Source of the DNA: Takifugu bimaculatus
Taxonomy: Eukaryota; Chordata; Actinopteri; Tetraodontiformes; Tetraodontidae
DNA: 64,000 nt
Direction of reading: 5' to 3'
NCBI GenBank assembly: GCA_004026145.2
Contig: CP034986.1
Location: 9,399,197 to 9,463,196, forward strand
In this document: piece by piece, positions 1 to 14,311 of the stretch
Position numbering within the stretch: position 1 is the stretch's first letter
Layout of the letters: every line of letters begins with the position of its first letter
Notes under the pieces: model-generated
Database searches by the model: none
What the model saw: only the letters and a program-made list of their open reading frames with translations
Told to the model about the DNA's origin: nothing
Made by a program: the position numbers and the translations under genes

Positions 1-3000
1 GGGGGGGGGGGGGGGAACGCTGGGCGTTTTAGTCTTGATATTCTGCTGAAATCCGTCCGGACGTTTATGGCTGAAGCTCTCGGCAGCTTCCTGCAGGTCG
101 CTTTAGCCTCTCAGGTCCGTCCACGGTTCAAAGGGTCAGCCCTCGTGTCCTCTGAGAGACACTTTCCATGAGGTCAACCGACGGCGATCCCGACGTTCCC
201 TTTGTGTCCGACCCGAGCGCCTGTTGATAAACGGGGATTAGCTGCTAATGGTGGGATTAGCGGATGAATGGCTGACCCCGGCCAACCGCGCCGTTTGTAA
301 AACGCCTCCAACTGGCTCGTTGACAGACGTGGACACGTCCAGTGGCGTCCTGGGGACGGCGGTAACGGAGACGCCGGCCGTTTAGACGCACGACAGCTGA
401 GCGGGCGGCGCTGTAACCAAGCCGGCTCCTTTTGTGCAGCGGCTCCTCCGAAACCTCATTAAAAATGCATCCGGGGCCACGTGCGGCGGTTTTTTTTTCC
501 GGAGGATCTTTTGTTTCTGGGACGGACACGTGCAAATCCGAGGACGGAAAAGGTCGACGCTTCAAGTGAGGTTAGAAAAGGCGGCCGTCAAAGCTAACAT
601 GACGTAGCATCACTAGCCGTGTATGTTGAGGGGACAAAGACTCCTCCTCCTCCTGTCGTCCTTAATTCCAGGATTTGTCTCTGCAGGAGTCATTCATTTA
701 ACTCGTCCTTCTCCGTCTCTCCTGCTCCCGACCTCGGCGTCCTCCTGTCCTCCGCTAGCTGCTAACCTACTTTAGCGCCGCCGCCCCGGGCCTCTATAAA
801 TAGGCCTCGTTGATTGATACTGGGTTGCCTGAAACCTGGGAGGCCTCGGCCGTGCCTGCGCCGCCGCGCGTTAGCACACCTGTCCCCGCGGTCCGGGGGG
901 AGGATCAACCCCTGGGATACCTCCTCCCCCCCTAAATGGCGATGCTTCGAAAGTCCACAGGACTCGGAACTGGGCGGAGAACTTTGTGGATATTTCCGTC
1001 CTTTGATTAAAGCTGTAAACGTGCTAATTAAATTTCTCCAGTTTCCTGCTTTTAATGGTGATTAAACATGAGCGAGCGCAGGCCAGTGAGGGAAGGGAGT
1101 GGAACGCTAACGTTGCCATTGGCAACACATCGCTGGGGGGGTCAGGGTCAGGCCGGTGAGGTGGAGCCTCAACGAGACAGGATGGGACGGAGATCATGGT
1201 CCTACTGGGAGCCTCCCAGTCACACCTGTCTTTGCTGACCCGTGTCAGACGGGACAGAGCGCCCGTCAGGTGACCTGGTTGTATTTCAAGTGTCCTAAAA
1301 TTCCCTCTTTTTCCCAGGGAAGACTGGGAGAGGTCGGAGTGACGTCGGCTCTCTGCCTAGAGATATTTTCTTAAAGTCAGATTATGTTTAATCCTTTCTG
1401 GAAGGAGGGATTAGCGGCGCGTAAGCGCTTTAACAGGTTTACCTGTTGATTTCCCTTTTCCGAGCCAATTTCCTGCGGCGAGAGCGACATTTGTGAGGAG
1501 GAGGAAGAGGTGAAGGAAGTTTGGGAGGCGTCAGGGTGGAGGGCGCCTCTGTCGGGAGCAGATTAAACCCCGTTAGCGGTTGCTGGCGACTCCGGGGGGG
1601 GGGCACAGCCACCATTTCCTGTCCAATTATTTCCCAACTCTTGGCGTCCTTTTTAAGTGACACTTTTAGGTTTTCTCTCACTTCCGCTGATGACAGGATT
1701 GGGAATTTCTGAGTCGCGCGGCTCCACATTCAGGGCATCTTCTATATTTGCTGCTCCAGTAACGTCCATATGTTCTCACTTGTGGGGGGTAAAAATAAAA
1801 CGGCGTGCGCCCGCTCCCGGTGGACAAGCCCCATCCTTCTTCAGCCACCGTTGGACTCTGTTGGTGCAGAAATCAGGTCAAAGGCGTCCTCGCAGCGGCG
1901 GAAAAACCCACCAAAATGAGGTCATGGAACAGAAATGGCGCCGAGCGCCGTCGCGTGGCACCACCTACGCTTTGTTATGACAGGTTAGTCCCTCCAACAC
2001 TAACACGCCGCTCGCTGGCGTCCTCGCTGCGCGTGTTGGCCGCGATGAAGCCGGCTCAAGTGGCCGCGCCTGTTATGGAGCATTAGACGCCCCTGGAGCG
2101 GGGGGGGGCGGGGGGGCCGTTTGAGTAACGCTGCTTCCCGTGCCCAAACGGCAGCTGTTTACGGAGAAACGGCGTCTCCTCCATTAAGCCAGAACGCCAC
2201 ATCTGAGGCTGGACATTAAGCCACCACATGATCCCTTTGCGCCGCATTTCCTCCTACTTTGCGAGCGCTTACCGGCAGCCCACTTCCGCTGATGAATTCG
2301 GTGTAATGTCCCCCCCTAATTACAGCGCTAACGATTGTTAGCGCTGCGTGCTGGTGGCTGTAATCTACTCCAGCGACGGCGTCGGAGTGGTTTCTATTTT
2401 TTTTTCCCTCGGGTTTCGGGAGCCCGTCCAGCACGCGGATGCTAAAGCAGCGTTGGTGCGTAAAGAGGATGGTTCTGGGAGGAGGAAGGAACGCCGCGCT
2501 CCGATGAGGGTTGACTAACCTGCCCCCCCCCCCCCGGCGGTGGTGGTCCAGAGGTTCCTGCTGCCGGGCCTGACGTCCGGACGTGTCATTAACCGGAGCC
2601 GCAGGCTTTGTCTCCTGGGAATGCTTCATAACAGTGGCGGTTATTGGACCTCTGAGTCGGCTCTGGATTTATGAAGGAGCAGCAAAGCCAGACCCCTCAG
2701 ACCCCCCCCACCCCCCCCCCAACCCCCCCTCCCAACATTAGGAGCAACAAACGGGGACCGAAAGGTGGCCAGTGTTGGGATAAATGGTCATTCTGGGGGT
2801 TTCAGATGACATTTACAGGCTTTGAATTGGGGGGGTCTGGCAGCGTGGTCGGGGGGTGTAAAGCCGTGCACGTGCGTCGGTCTTCACTTTCATCAGCATG
2901 TTAACAAGGACCCGGAGCCCCTCGTTGGTTCTGCTCAGCATCGTATTCCGTCGTCCTGGGAGACCCGGGAAAGAAGTTGGATCCCGCTCAGAGAGATTTG

Positions 3001-4848
3001 CATAAACATGATTCCAAGTGTATCAAAGGCTGCCGGATCGGGCCCGATCCCAGCCGCCGAGATGCCGGCGCCGTCTGCCGGCACATCCGCATCCGTGCCC
3101 TGGAAAACGTCCGCACGTATTCGGGCGCAACATTTGCAGCCCGCGAACATCTCGCACTTCCCAGCAGCTCCACAAAACGAGAGGTTGTATATTTTCGCCT
3201 CTCGGAGGTTAAATAACGACGCGGCGGAAGCGGCTCCTGGTCCCCGGCGCTGATCCATTTCACAGTTCATTAGGAAACGCACATTCATCATTCCGGCGCC
3301 TCCTCGGCTGCTTTTGAACGGCCGCGCGGAGCCGCTCAGCCTTATCGGAGCCAAATAGCCGCAGTGAGGAGATAAAGCCAGCCACAGCGCCGGGTTCTGA
3401 CCCGGCACAAAGTTAGATTGCATTTCAAGCCTCGCTGTTCCTCATCAGCAGATTCCTAACGACGGGGGATTATATCAGTTTTCCATTACGACCTTAAGAA
3501 AAGCGGCGCCGCTAATGAATGCCGATGAGGCCCGGTGGCTGCGGTTATCATTTCAGAACCGCCAGATGTTCCTGGTACGCTCTTGTTTCCAAAGGCAGGG
3601 ACGGAGCACTCTGTTCCCAACACATTATGGTTTTTTGTTTTTTACAATGGCGCCGTGGGCGAACAATCGCCCTGAACGTAGCACGTCGATGTCATAAGCT
3701 ATTAATTATTGATATCGACCCGGCACGGACACCCCCGGCGCTCCGATAAAAGCAAGGAAGTGAGCCGAATGGCTCTGGGTAGTTCTCCAGACTTTTACGG
3801 CTGTTTTTAAGGCGTCATTTAGTGCGTAATAAAATAGGAATCGGTGTCTTTTACACCCCAGGGTTGATGCGCAAACATGCTAATAGCTGGGAGGAGCCGT
3901 CCACTTTCTGCTGACTCCTTCCTGGTCAGCACGGAAAAGCGATTATCCGTCACGTCCCATCGATCGGCTGCTGTGGGTGTTTATATCCCAGACAAGGACC
4001 CGGCTTTTCTGGGATTATCACGCGCTTTGTCAAAGACGTGCTCGGGCGTCCCTGTTTGTCCTGGTGTTCATGAATCTGCTCAGCTTTCCGCACAAGCCAG
4101 CCTGTTTCCTGGAGCAGGGGTGCGAATATCCAACCCACGGAACCGTTCCCGACCCGTCGCACGGACAGAAGTTTCAGACTTTAGCTGCTGCAGCTAGCGT
4201 GAGCATAAACGTTCCCGTTTATGTGCACGTTGGGCAGCAGCGACTCCCGTTAGCAGCTCTTTTTCTTTTTCTTTTTTTAACCCGTCTATTCGGCCTCCGT
4301 CCTGGAAAAGGAAGTCTATAAGCAGGACCTGCGCGTTTGTGTGACGGGAGAGGGAAATGTCTTTGGTCAGGATCAATAAATCTGTCGACTTCGGCGGCCA
4401 GGTTCACGTTGGGGCTCTAATTGCTCCTGGGTGCAGCATAAATCCCAGCGCTTCTCCTAGTTTTCCAACATCGAGGCCGTTAGCCGTTAAAGAATGTGGA
4501 AAAGGTGAAATCTTTGATGTGCTTTTATATCAAGATTAAAGGGCATCGGGGTCTGTTGTGGCGTCTCTGGGAAGCCGAATCTGTGTTTGTGCATTGGATC
4601 AAAGCAACGTTTCAGAGGGACAAAATGTTCCTTTAGGAGAAAATGAAGCAAAAGTCACGTTTATTTACTGGATTTCAGGATTTGATGTGCTAACATCAAA
4701 GCAACAGAGATCAAAGTCCCCATCTCCGTCAGTGAATGCCAGAATCGGATCATCTGGGAGATTCATTTACACATGTGCAAGCTTCATCCTTGATTTCTTC
4801 GCCTGTTTTACCGCCTGTTTATCATACATCCCTTTGTGCCTTGATGCT

Positions 4849-4868
4849 CCACGTGCACGTGCACGTGG
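4849..4868. promoter_or_regulatory. Triple E-box palindrome
   Basis: CCACGTGCACGTGCACGTGG is a perfect 20-base palindrome holding three back-to-back CACGTG E-boxes, the site type bound by USF, MYC/MAX and TFEB-class bHLH-ZIP factors. Function is unproven. Confidence 0.5.
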
Positions 4869-6100
4869 CTCACGGTGAGAGGTTTTTCCTGACTGTATAT
4901 GGACGCGGAATGTGTTGATTTGTTCTGCGGAGGACCGGAGGCCTTGAGATGATCCGCAGGGTACCCCGATGATGTGGCGGTCCTATTTGTCTGCCCTGCT
5001 CCCGCGAGAGGAGCGGACCTTCTGCCGGGCTCCGGAATAATGAGGTGGGGGACGGCGGGAAGGTGGCGTGATAGGAGCAAGGCGCTCGGCTGCTCCCGAG
5101 TGATTCCTGGGCTGATGTTGTTTATGTGGGAGATTGAAAATGGGGAACAGCCACCAAACAGGTGCACCGGTATCAAAATCCGGCGCTGTGATCGTGTCAG
5201 GTGGGAGGGGCTTGTAAAACAGGCGGAACTCATTATGTGGCTAAAGGAGCTAAATTAAAAATGTAGCACGATGTATTAACACGGGTGTGTGCGTGTGAGG
5301 GATTAGCTTCCAGGAGAAATGAGGCTAAGTCCACTTGGAGCAAAGGCTTCATGCTAGCTCACTATCTGGGCTCAATGCGACGGTTTTGGTCGGGTAGGAC
5401 GAACCAACAGGTCCGAAAGCCCTCGAACCAGACCCGTTCAGGGTCCAGAGAAGAGAGCCTCTTCTGTCCTGTTTCACAAATTGAAATGTCACCTTGCTGG
5501 CGATCGACTTCTGGCAAAGTCGCTGAAAGTCTGCGACGCCCCACAGGTACCTGGTTCTGTGCCGCTGTGACCCAGTTACAACTTCCAAGTGATACTTGAG
5601 CACATTTGTGGAACAGCTCCTGCCTCACTTCCTGTCTCCGGTACGGTCCAGAACTCCAAGGTCAGCTCCTGTCGGGCGACCTGCGGGACCCCCCCCCCCA
5701 CTCTGGAGGGGGACCATGGCAGTGCCAGAGGAGCGCGTGCCGTCATGCAGGTGCAAACACGAGTTAACGAGGAGTTCGTGATGAGCCTGAGACGACAGTG
5801 ATGGATGAGCGTCGTCGTGCTAATTAGCCGAGGAGGCGACGCGCTGGGCTAGCGTTAATGTCGTCTTCAGCCTGTCAGTCATCATCAGTGCTGACCTTGA
5901 CGTTCTCCGCTGCGGGGACAGCGGCGCGGCGTTCCAGACGTCTTTATTTGCGCCTCGTCTTTGCCGCTAACGTCGCCCCGATGACGAGTTCACTTCCACC
6001 GGACCCATAATGCACCGTCATCGCCCGTTCATCTGGACACTTTCCCCTTAAATTCTCCTTTATCCCCCTCCTGCTCGTTGCACTTTCAATCGCTCCGCTC

Positions 6101-6131
6101 TTCCTCCTCCTCCTCCTCCTCCTCCTCCTCT
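6101..6131. repeat. (TCC)n microsatellite
   Basis: About ten uninterrupted TCC units upstream of the first KChIP exon. Confidence 0.85.
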
Positions 6132-6297
6132 CTGGCCCCGCCTCCATGGCAACCATCGGCAGAGTGTAAAACATCCACAGATGGTGCCGAGTCGAGCAGA
6201 GCAGCAGGAGCGCTACGAGCTCAGCTGTGGGAGCGTGGCTTTGTTTGTGCGTCTGAGAGCGGCGGAGCTGCGTGTCGGCTGAGGGGAGCCACGGGAA

Positions 6298-6330
6298 CAC
6301 ACACACTCACACACACACACACACACACAC
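6298..6330. repeat. (CA)n microsatellite
   Basis: CA repeat with one CTCA interruption, about 250 bases upstream of the MSCRKRC exon. Confidence 0.85.
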
Positions 6331-6379
6331 TCCGTCCTCAGAGAGGAGGAAGTAAACTGCCGATAGGAAGATATTAATG

Positions 6380-6581
6380 ACCTGAGCAGCGGGACGCCCA
6401 GCACCCCCGGTCCGACCCCGGAGGAGCTCGTATCGTAGCGGTTCTCCTCCCTCATGAGCGTCACTGGCTCCGGGCTCAGGGGCCACGCCGCCGCAGCAGG
6501 ACCCAGGCTCCGGAGTTTTCCAAACTAAACGCCCCCTCGGAGCGGAGTCCTGATCTCTACCTGCGACCGATCGGAGCGACG
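6380..6581 (+). promoter_or_regulatory. Probable promoter/5' UTR of the MSCRKRC isoform
   Basis: GC-rich sequence without a TATA box immediately before the first exon. It is preceded by a (TCC)n run, a GC box (GGCCCCGCC near 6135) with an adjacent CATGGCAACC motif, and a (CA)n tract. This is the composition expected of a CpG-type promoter; the start site itself is not visible. Confidence 0.35.
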
Positions 6582-6666
6582 ATGAGCTGCAGGAAGAGGT
6601 GCAAGCGGGAGATCTTCAAGTTGGCGCAGTACCTGTTCAGGCTGGTGACGGGAACGCTCCACACCG
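6582..6666 (+). CDS. kcnip4: kcnip4 alternative first exon, MSCRKRC (cysteine/basic) type
   Basis: Codes for 28 residues starting MSCRKRCKREIF and ending VTGTLHT, plus the first base of an Asp codon. The exon stops at a good donor (CCG|GTAAGG). Joining to 39182 gives ...TLHTD-SVEDELELS. This resembles the KCNIP1 isoform that starts MSGCSKRCK and ends LITGTLSKD, and the KCNIP2 isoform that starts MNRCPRRC and ends LVTGSLSPD. The two N-terminal cysteines in a basic context suggest palmitoylation (inference). The start codon is the only one fitting the family, and the resulting protein would be about 224 residues. Confidence 0.85.
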
Positions 6667-9600
6667 GTAAGGCGGCCCTGCTTTTCTCTGCTCTTCCTGA
6701 GTTCAGATCCACGTCGGAGTCAAACTCCAGAGGAAACTCGGTCATAATCTCTGCTCGGAAAAGTGTGCAGATCGATCTGACCGAGGGTTCCCGGCAGGAT
6801 TTGAAATCGTTCCCGACTACGGCGGGATTTTCCCGACGTGTTCAGGGACAGGCGTGTCCGGGAACAGATTAAACCGGGTCCTTTCTCCATCTCTGCGTCG
6901 GAAACCTGATTTATCCCATTTATGGGATGTTTGAGTCGGTGAACCTGAGGAACCTGCGGCAGGAGGCTCCCCCCGTGTTCCTCACACTTGTTCCACGACA
7001 GCTAATCTTTTTACGTGACGGGGAATCGTCGGGATTACCGGCAGATTACACCAGGAAGGGTTCCACACAGGCCGGAGGTGATTATCGGAGGATCTGGCGC
7101 TGTGTCGTGTGGCAATGATCTGATGGCGGCGGCGGCGGCGTATCGTTGACACCTTCCCGCCTCCTCGTTGCATCAGACGCGCTCTGACTGTTGACTGAGT
7201 TGCTGATGAACTCGCCCGGCAAGCGAGGCGGCGCCCGCGGCGGGTGGAGCTGAGGGGTTGGCGCCGTGTCTCCTGGCGAGCCTCTCGAGGCCGTTGACGG
7301 CTGAGTTGGGAGCAGCTCCATCCGGCCGTGGCCTGTTCCTGACCCCAGAGACCTGGAGGAAGCCTCGCGATCCCCACGGCTCTGATTCCGGTTCCCATGA
7401 GCGGCGGGAAAGCTCGCGTAGCGTCGGAGCGGTTGGCAGCACGACTGGCGTCGGTCTTTAAATATTGATCCGAGCCGATGTGGATTCTTTTCCCCTGTTG
7501 AGCGAAGCTCAGCTGGTCGATTTACACCGAGGTGACGGAGGCTTTTATGTCCCGTTTTACTCGGATCTCCTGCGGCGGCCGTGGCTGGACTGGGGGGAAA
7601 GTGGTGGCTGGACTGGGAGGAAAGGGACAACGGGAAGTTCTTAAAATAAGGACGCTGCAGATGTGGCTGATGTTTGCACGCTAGAATTAACTCTGGTTTT
7701 TGTGTTCACGTAAGCTGGACTGTCTGTAGAAATATGGATCCACAGCGCATGGTCCCAGCGGAGGGGCGGGAATAGGGAAGATTAATGGCTGGAATCTGGA
7801 GGTCGGTGGGGGGGGGGGTTGATCGAGGACGTGTTGGAGGTGTGCGCTCAGTAAAACATGTCAATGGATTTGGAGCCGACGCTTCAGAGGCTGCACATCC
7901 GAAAATATAGTGTTGGCAGGACCAGGTAGGACATTAAGGACCAGGTAGGAGAGGCAGGACCAAGCAGGACCAGGTAGGGCATTAAGGACCAGGGAGGACC
8001 AGGTAGGAGAGGCAGGACCAGGTAGGGCATTAAGGACCAGTCAGGACCAAGTAGGACATTAAGGACCAGGCAGGACAGTCGGAACCAGGCTGAACCAGGT
8101 TTCTAACGGGTCAAGTTCTGAGTGCGGCTGCTGCGTAGAGGAGGAGGAGCAGCAGGAAGTTCTAGACGTGATGGAGGCGATGGAGTGTTTCGCTGCGTCT
8201 TCACGCGTGTCCTCGCCGACCTCGCCGGCGCCGAAAGCAGCCGTGGCTCTCAGATTTATCGTGACTGAGGGATTGTGGGTAACGCCGAGCGGACACTTGA
8301 GCTCGTGACCCGACGCCTCATCCGGTCACCGACACCCAACATCTGAGACGTTCCACTGGGGACACGTTTTCGTGCCCCGCGGGCGCACAGAACTCGCTCT
8401 GACCCGTTTCTGGTCGGACGGAGAGACGGACGGTGCCGCTCGGTCGACCGTGAGATTTTAATTGAGATGTTCATCGTCCCAGAACAGCCGCCGATGCTGC
8501 TCGACGGATCACGTGACCGTGGGTCACAGCAGCAGTTGTCCCGGTTTCTGTTCCCGCTCGTGCTCCCGCTGCTCGTCGCTGGAGACGAGGGAGACGGCGG
8601 CGCGGCATCTGCTCGCCGCACCTGCGTCGGCGTGCAGCGCCTTCCGCAGCGATGGCGCCTCCTGGACTCCCGTCGGCGCCTCCTGATTCAGTTTGGTCCG
8701 ATGGTTTCCGCGTCGGAATGGCGCAAAACTGAAGAGTTGCACAAGAAGACGCAGATATGCTAATATTCAGTTAGCATCTTAGGCTACGTCAACAAAAAAA
8801 AACGAGCGCAGCCACAAGCTGGTCGCAGATAACCTGAGCGAGATCTGCTGCTAGCGGCTGGTTAGCACGTTAGCAGCATGCTAGCATAAATGTTGGATCT
8901 GTCACCGATCGTAAAAATGGCCGTTAGCAAAGACCTGGGGCCGGACTGGTCCGACCTTTGACCCTAGCCTCGGTGGGACGGGCTGCTGTTGTCGCCAGTA
9001 ATTAGTCAATGACGAGCTTGTCATAAAAATGTCCCCCTGGCAGCTGAAAAGGCAGTTTGTGCCCCCCCAGGAGGACTTTAACGGGGACCATGTAATTTTC
9101 CTCAGTGGAGCCGCTTTTATGCTTTTTGATAAATATTCTCACGCCTCCCGACTGTGTACAAGTGCGATAAATAGGCTAACGGCGAGTTAGCGCCAGATGT
9201 TTCTGGTTATTTTGGTCCTGTAACGAGGATTGTCTGAGTAAAACACAGCCGGAAGACATTGTAGGGCTGTGGTCGTCATGGCGATGAAAATTAAATTAGT
9301 TTTCCTGATTATATTGTTGTTATGCTAATGGTTTTGAATCAAGCTAAAATCGCTATTTATCCGTCCTGACAACATCCGCCAACCGTTCCAGATCGCCTGG
9401 ATTTGATGTCCACTCATTTTCCGATCTTTGTCCCGTGCGCCGTGATCCCGGCATTGCTGTCCATTTGCCCCCCCACCCCTCCACCCCCCCTCGGCTAACC
9501 CTGGTAATCAGTTTTTCCATTTGCGCTAATGTTTGTGAACAAGCGTCCTTGCGACTGGACGGCTGGGCTATTTTTAGCTCGGCTCCAGAGTCCCGCCGTT

Positions 9601-12600
9601 CTTCCCAGTATGAATACGTTAAATCAGAAGGATCTAAACTGGGCGGGGGGCGCATTGGGACCGTTCCTATGACTCTTTTGGACGTTAATAAGAAGAAATC
9701 AGGACTCTCAGAAGACCAAATGGACACAAATGAGGCGCCAGCACAGAAAAGGCAGCCAGTCCGATTCTGACTGATTTAGTTTTCCGTTTACCGTTTTTTT
9801 TTGTTAGCGTAGCATTAGCCGTCGGCTCTTTTTTATTTATATGCCGTCCCGCAGGACTCTGGGGTTTTATGTGTTTTATTCCCGGTGTTTTATTTCCTTC
9901 GGGGACCTGCTGGGTAAAAACCGGCTGATATCGACTGATTTTCCGTGTCGCCGTTGATTGGTTGCAGATTGAATTCGCTGAGCTTTGCTGCGGCGAGTTA
10001 ATGATTCTTTACGTCGCATAAAGAATCGTGTTTCTGGGACGCCGGAAACGGCCCGGAGAGAAAAGGCTTTCTTCCCTTTCGTCTCTTTGATGTGTCGTCG
10101 TTTCATCCGATCATCACAGGTGCATTCTGGGACGGCAGAGTGAAATTGATGCAGCGGGGGGGGGGGCGATCTGTTGGCATCACGGGCCGGTGACTCCGCC
10201 CACTCATCTGGACCGCGTGACCATCAGCCCGTCCACGTACCAACTCTGCCTGACCGATCGCTCCAAACGTCTCCGCCGCTGGAAATTAACGGATGAATTA
10301 GCTGGAGGGCGGCGTAATCTGTCGGAAACGAAATTTGTCCGCTTCATTACAGCACGTCGGCGGCCGTCGTTGGGCGCCATCGAGGTCCTAATTGGTTTTC
10401 TAGCGCCTGAGATCCGCCGGGTCGCGGCTTTCTGGTCCGGCCCTGCTGTGTTGCTGGAATTAGTGATCTCTCAAGTGTTTTTAAGGTTGTCACGGTAACG
10501 ATTTAGCCACCTCGTCATGACATAATTCATCTTGGCGCCGTTGGGCGACATTCCTCTTTTTTCCTCCATCGCAGTTTGAGCTAATTTAGCTCGCTGACGA
10601 TGCCGTTTGTGGAAATAAATGTAAACGGCGCGGAACGCCGCCGCCGCCGCGCCTCAGTGCGAAAGGTTATGAAAAACACGGGTAGAGGCGATGAATTGCT
10701 TCGGAGGGAGGTCGTCGGGAATTTCTCTCCGCTTGCATTTTCCACGCGGAAACGGCGGTGAATTCAATCTAAATGCAAAGCGTTCGGAGGAGGAGCAACT
10801 CGTTTGCCATTTACAGCTCGCCACGACCTCCGGCGCCCCACGGCGGCGCTCGGCCGGCGCTCACGCTGGCCGTTGCGTCGTCTTCCATCGCCTCCTTCAT
10901 TCAGTCTGGAGCTAATCGGGATGGATGGATCCCGCTCCGGTCCATCCCTCCAGGCTCTCCGGCCCCAGAGGATTCCCCATCCGGTTCACTCCGACTCTAA
11001 TGGAACCGATGGGAACGTTTAAATCTTGCTGTCGTAAATTGAACTCGTATGGTTGAGCGTGATTTATTAGCCGGGTAATGGGCCGGTTGCCCCCGGTGAC
11101 GGACGGCAGGGATCTGATTGATGGAGTCGTTTTGTTTTGATTTAATTGGTCAGGTGCGACCATGCTAATTGACTAACGCTACGCTACGAGTATCGGACGA
11201 TGACGCCGCCGGCATGCTTGAAACAAGTCGCGCCATGCACATTTTACCGCTAATGCTAATGCTAATGCTAGTGCTAATGCAAGTGGCCATAAAAACGGTC
11301 TTTAAGCCAACAGATCTGCATTTTTCACGTCTCTCTTCGGCGCTTTTTGTCTCTTTTGTGGCGCCACCGGCTACGTTAGCCGCAGGTGACCCAAGCAGGT
11401 TCCGGGCACGACCTTTGTGTGACCTTTGAGAATAAACGATTGACCTGTTTTGTGCAAAACGGGAACTTTGGTTTGTAGTTTTGAATCCACTTTTCAAGGT
11501 TTTAGGTGGGAATTTGTCTTTGATCTGCTTTGATCCTGGTGCTCGCTCCATGTTTCACCGTTGATGAGTGGATGTGCAGCGACGTTTGCGTTAAGCTAAC
11601 ATTCCAAAACGTCCCCAGAAGCACAAGCAAACGCACTTCTCCGACGTCTCGAGGTCCACCCGGATCGGCGGTGGCAGGCGTGATTCCCTCTTTGATAGCG
11701 TTCCGTCTCGGAAAGACGTGGATTAAATAATCATTAACCTTCCTCAGGCGGCGCCGCGACTCTTCCTCAGTGTGAAGATGATTAATGAGCCTAATTTTTA
11801 CGCCTGTTTTCGCAGAGAATAAACGTCATCCGGGACGCTCCGTGATGAATGGCGCCGTTTTATCTGCAGCGCTGCGGGCGTTCCCGCGCCGCGGAGACTT
11901 CCTGATCGGCCTCGCGTGAAGTTCATTTGTAACGGTGGTCAGCAGCTGGCCACCGTAATTAGGAGCCAGATTTGTCCGTCAACAGCGGTAAAAGTGCTTC
12001 GTGTTGTGTAAATATTGCGGGAATGTGGCGGCGGTGGGCGGAGCCATCTCAAGACAGGCAGAATAATGCTAAACTACCACAGCTAATTGAGCTAATCCGC
12101 TGCTAGCTCGGGAGGACCGAACGCTCCCGTCCCGCTCCTCCGCTCCCGAGCGACTGTCGCTGCTGTGCAGACGCCGCGGCGCCGCGCTGTCTGCTATCAC
12201 CCCAGGGATCGGGTTTAATCGAAGACCCCATTACAAGTGAAAAATGGGCCCGGTTCTGCTGTGAAAAGACTTTAAAGGAGCGACGACTCCTGTCCGAAGG
12301 TGTGATGTTGCGTCCCGCCGCCGCCGATGCTGTCAGAGACGGATTAGATCTGTGAAATCTCATTTTCCTTGAAACAGATGTGCAGGTCCGGGATAATACA
12401 TGCCGGGAATGATGTTCAGCACCCTCCCGTCTGGTTTGGACCAGAGAGACGCGGATCGGAGGGTTTTGGGTGGCGCTACAGAACCTTTATAGACTCGGCA
12501 GCAGGGTCGGGAACCACCGACAGCATTCCTTACAATCACGCTGAACTGGGATAAATTGCAAACGTCCAAAACCAAATCCTCCGTCTGTGAACGGCGCTCC

Positions 12601-14229
12601 GTTCCTCACAGTTGCTAAAGCGCTAGCAAAGCTAACCGTCACCTTGTTGGGTCCAAACAGATTTGTCTGCGAGCCAGATGCAGCCATCAAAAGAGCCATA
12701 GGTTCTCGACCCCTGCTCTACAGGATCAGCCCTGCGCTAATGCTAAGCTAATGTGTTGCCCCACTATGTACATCAACTGTTTGAAGCGATGCATTCACGA
12801 ACACTGGGAATTCTCCCCGCAGAATTTGAAGTGAGAGGAGGCTAACTGTTCCTGTCGCAGATGTTTTGACCCCGAGAGCAGCGGAAGCTAACGGCTAATG
12901 TTAGCTTCTAATGCTAACGAAGCCCCAGAGAGGTGGCGTTTAAGCTCCTCCGGCTCTTTAAAACTCACAAAACAACGAAAATCCTTCCAAGGCCGGATAA
13001 CTTTAGGGATTTTTCCAGTAAATTCCTGATTGCTTATTAATGGCGTATCGGCGCTCTCATTACATTTTCATGTCGACCTTTTGGCTGGTTTGTACCGACA
13101 AACGGAGATAATCGCCTACCTGTTTAGTAACCTTCAGTTGTGGTGTTCCGGGGATATTATGGGGTTAAATCCGAGGTGGGAATAAACACGCGTGAATAAT
13201 TGATGTGAGCGCGTGTGAGGGCGGGAAAAAACCGCTGACGGGGCACGAAGGTTGTGCAGGTGATGAAGGATCCGTTGGCGGCTTGATGCTGACTGAAATA
13301 TCAACGGGAAGTTTGAGCGTAAATCACAGAGACGAGAAGACGAAAGAGACGAATTCCTTCCGGACCGTCGGAGGCAGCGGCGGCTTAATGAGGCGCTGCT
13401 GAATCGCTCACCTGAACGACGGTTCGGAATCATTAACACCTGCACACGCACGGAAAATCAACGTTTGGCTAACGGCGACGCGGCGGCGGCGAGCGCCTTT
13501 GTCATTTCCTGTCATCGGCGTTGGTCTGGGGGCGAGCTGCGCGCGCGACGACGGCGCTAATCGGTACGCACGTCGGAGGGCGGGAGGACGTGTGCGTCAA
13601 TGCTAAGCTAACAATGTAGCATCGCCGCTGTCGTCTCTGGAGGACAAACTGAGACAAGTCACTCAACCAAGTCGGGTATCGGGGTGAATACCAGGATTCC
13701 TCCGGCTGACGGCTCGGATTCCACACACACACACACACACACAGTTTTCTCAATCTTTCCGCTCTGCAGGGAATCGGGACCGTTCACGTTGCCGAGCGAT
13801 GGAGTCCGGTTAAATTCATCGATTGCGTATCGACCTCGGGCGCTAGCGCAGGACGCCGCTACGTTCATCAGGCAGGAGGAGTCGCCCGTGGCGCTCCGGT
13901 CGTCACGACGACTGCACGTGCCGCAAAAACCAAACGTTCCAGATCAAAGGTGTTCCCAGCTGTCAGTGGTGAGGACACGGAGTTCGTTATCGGGATCATC
14001 TGGGCAACTTTCTGCCGGATTCATGATCAGAACTGGAAAACTATGAATTATAACTGCAAACATCACTGCGAAAAGTTTCTGGTGCAACTTTCTGAATTAG
14101 AAACTGAAAAGTTGCGTTGCTGAGGGCTGAAAGTTGTCTCAGCCGACAGCTCGGAAAAGGAATTCTGCCCCCGCCAGGAACGAAATGTCGGAATATTCTT
14201 AGTAGGGTTTGTCATAAACAGGTGGGTGG

Positions 14230-14311
<82 letters not shown>

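Larger units (their letters stand above)
1..6379. other. Upstream non-coding sequence, no gene recognised
   Basis: Begins with a run of 15 G. Open frames here are short and show no family resemblance or splice structure. Points of note are a TATAAATA at 794-801 not attached to any recognisable exon, a triple E-box palindrome at 4849-4868, and scattered poly-C/poly-G tracts. It may hold distal promoter or enhancer sequence of the KChIP gene. Confidence 0.5.

Noticed and set aside
794..801. TATAAATA as a promoter
   Set aside because: No recognisable exon follows it within a plausible distance, so it is recorded only as a motif.
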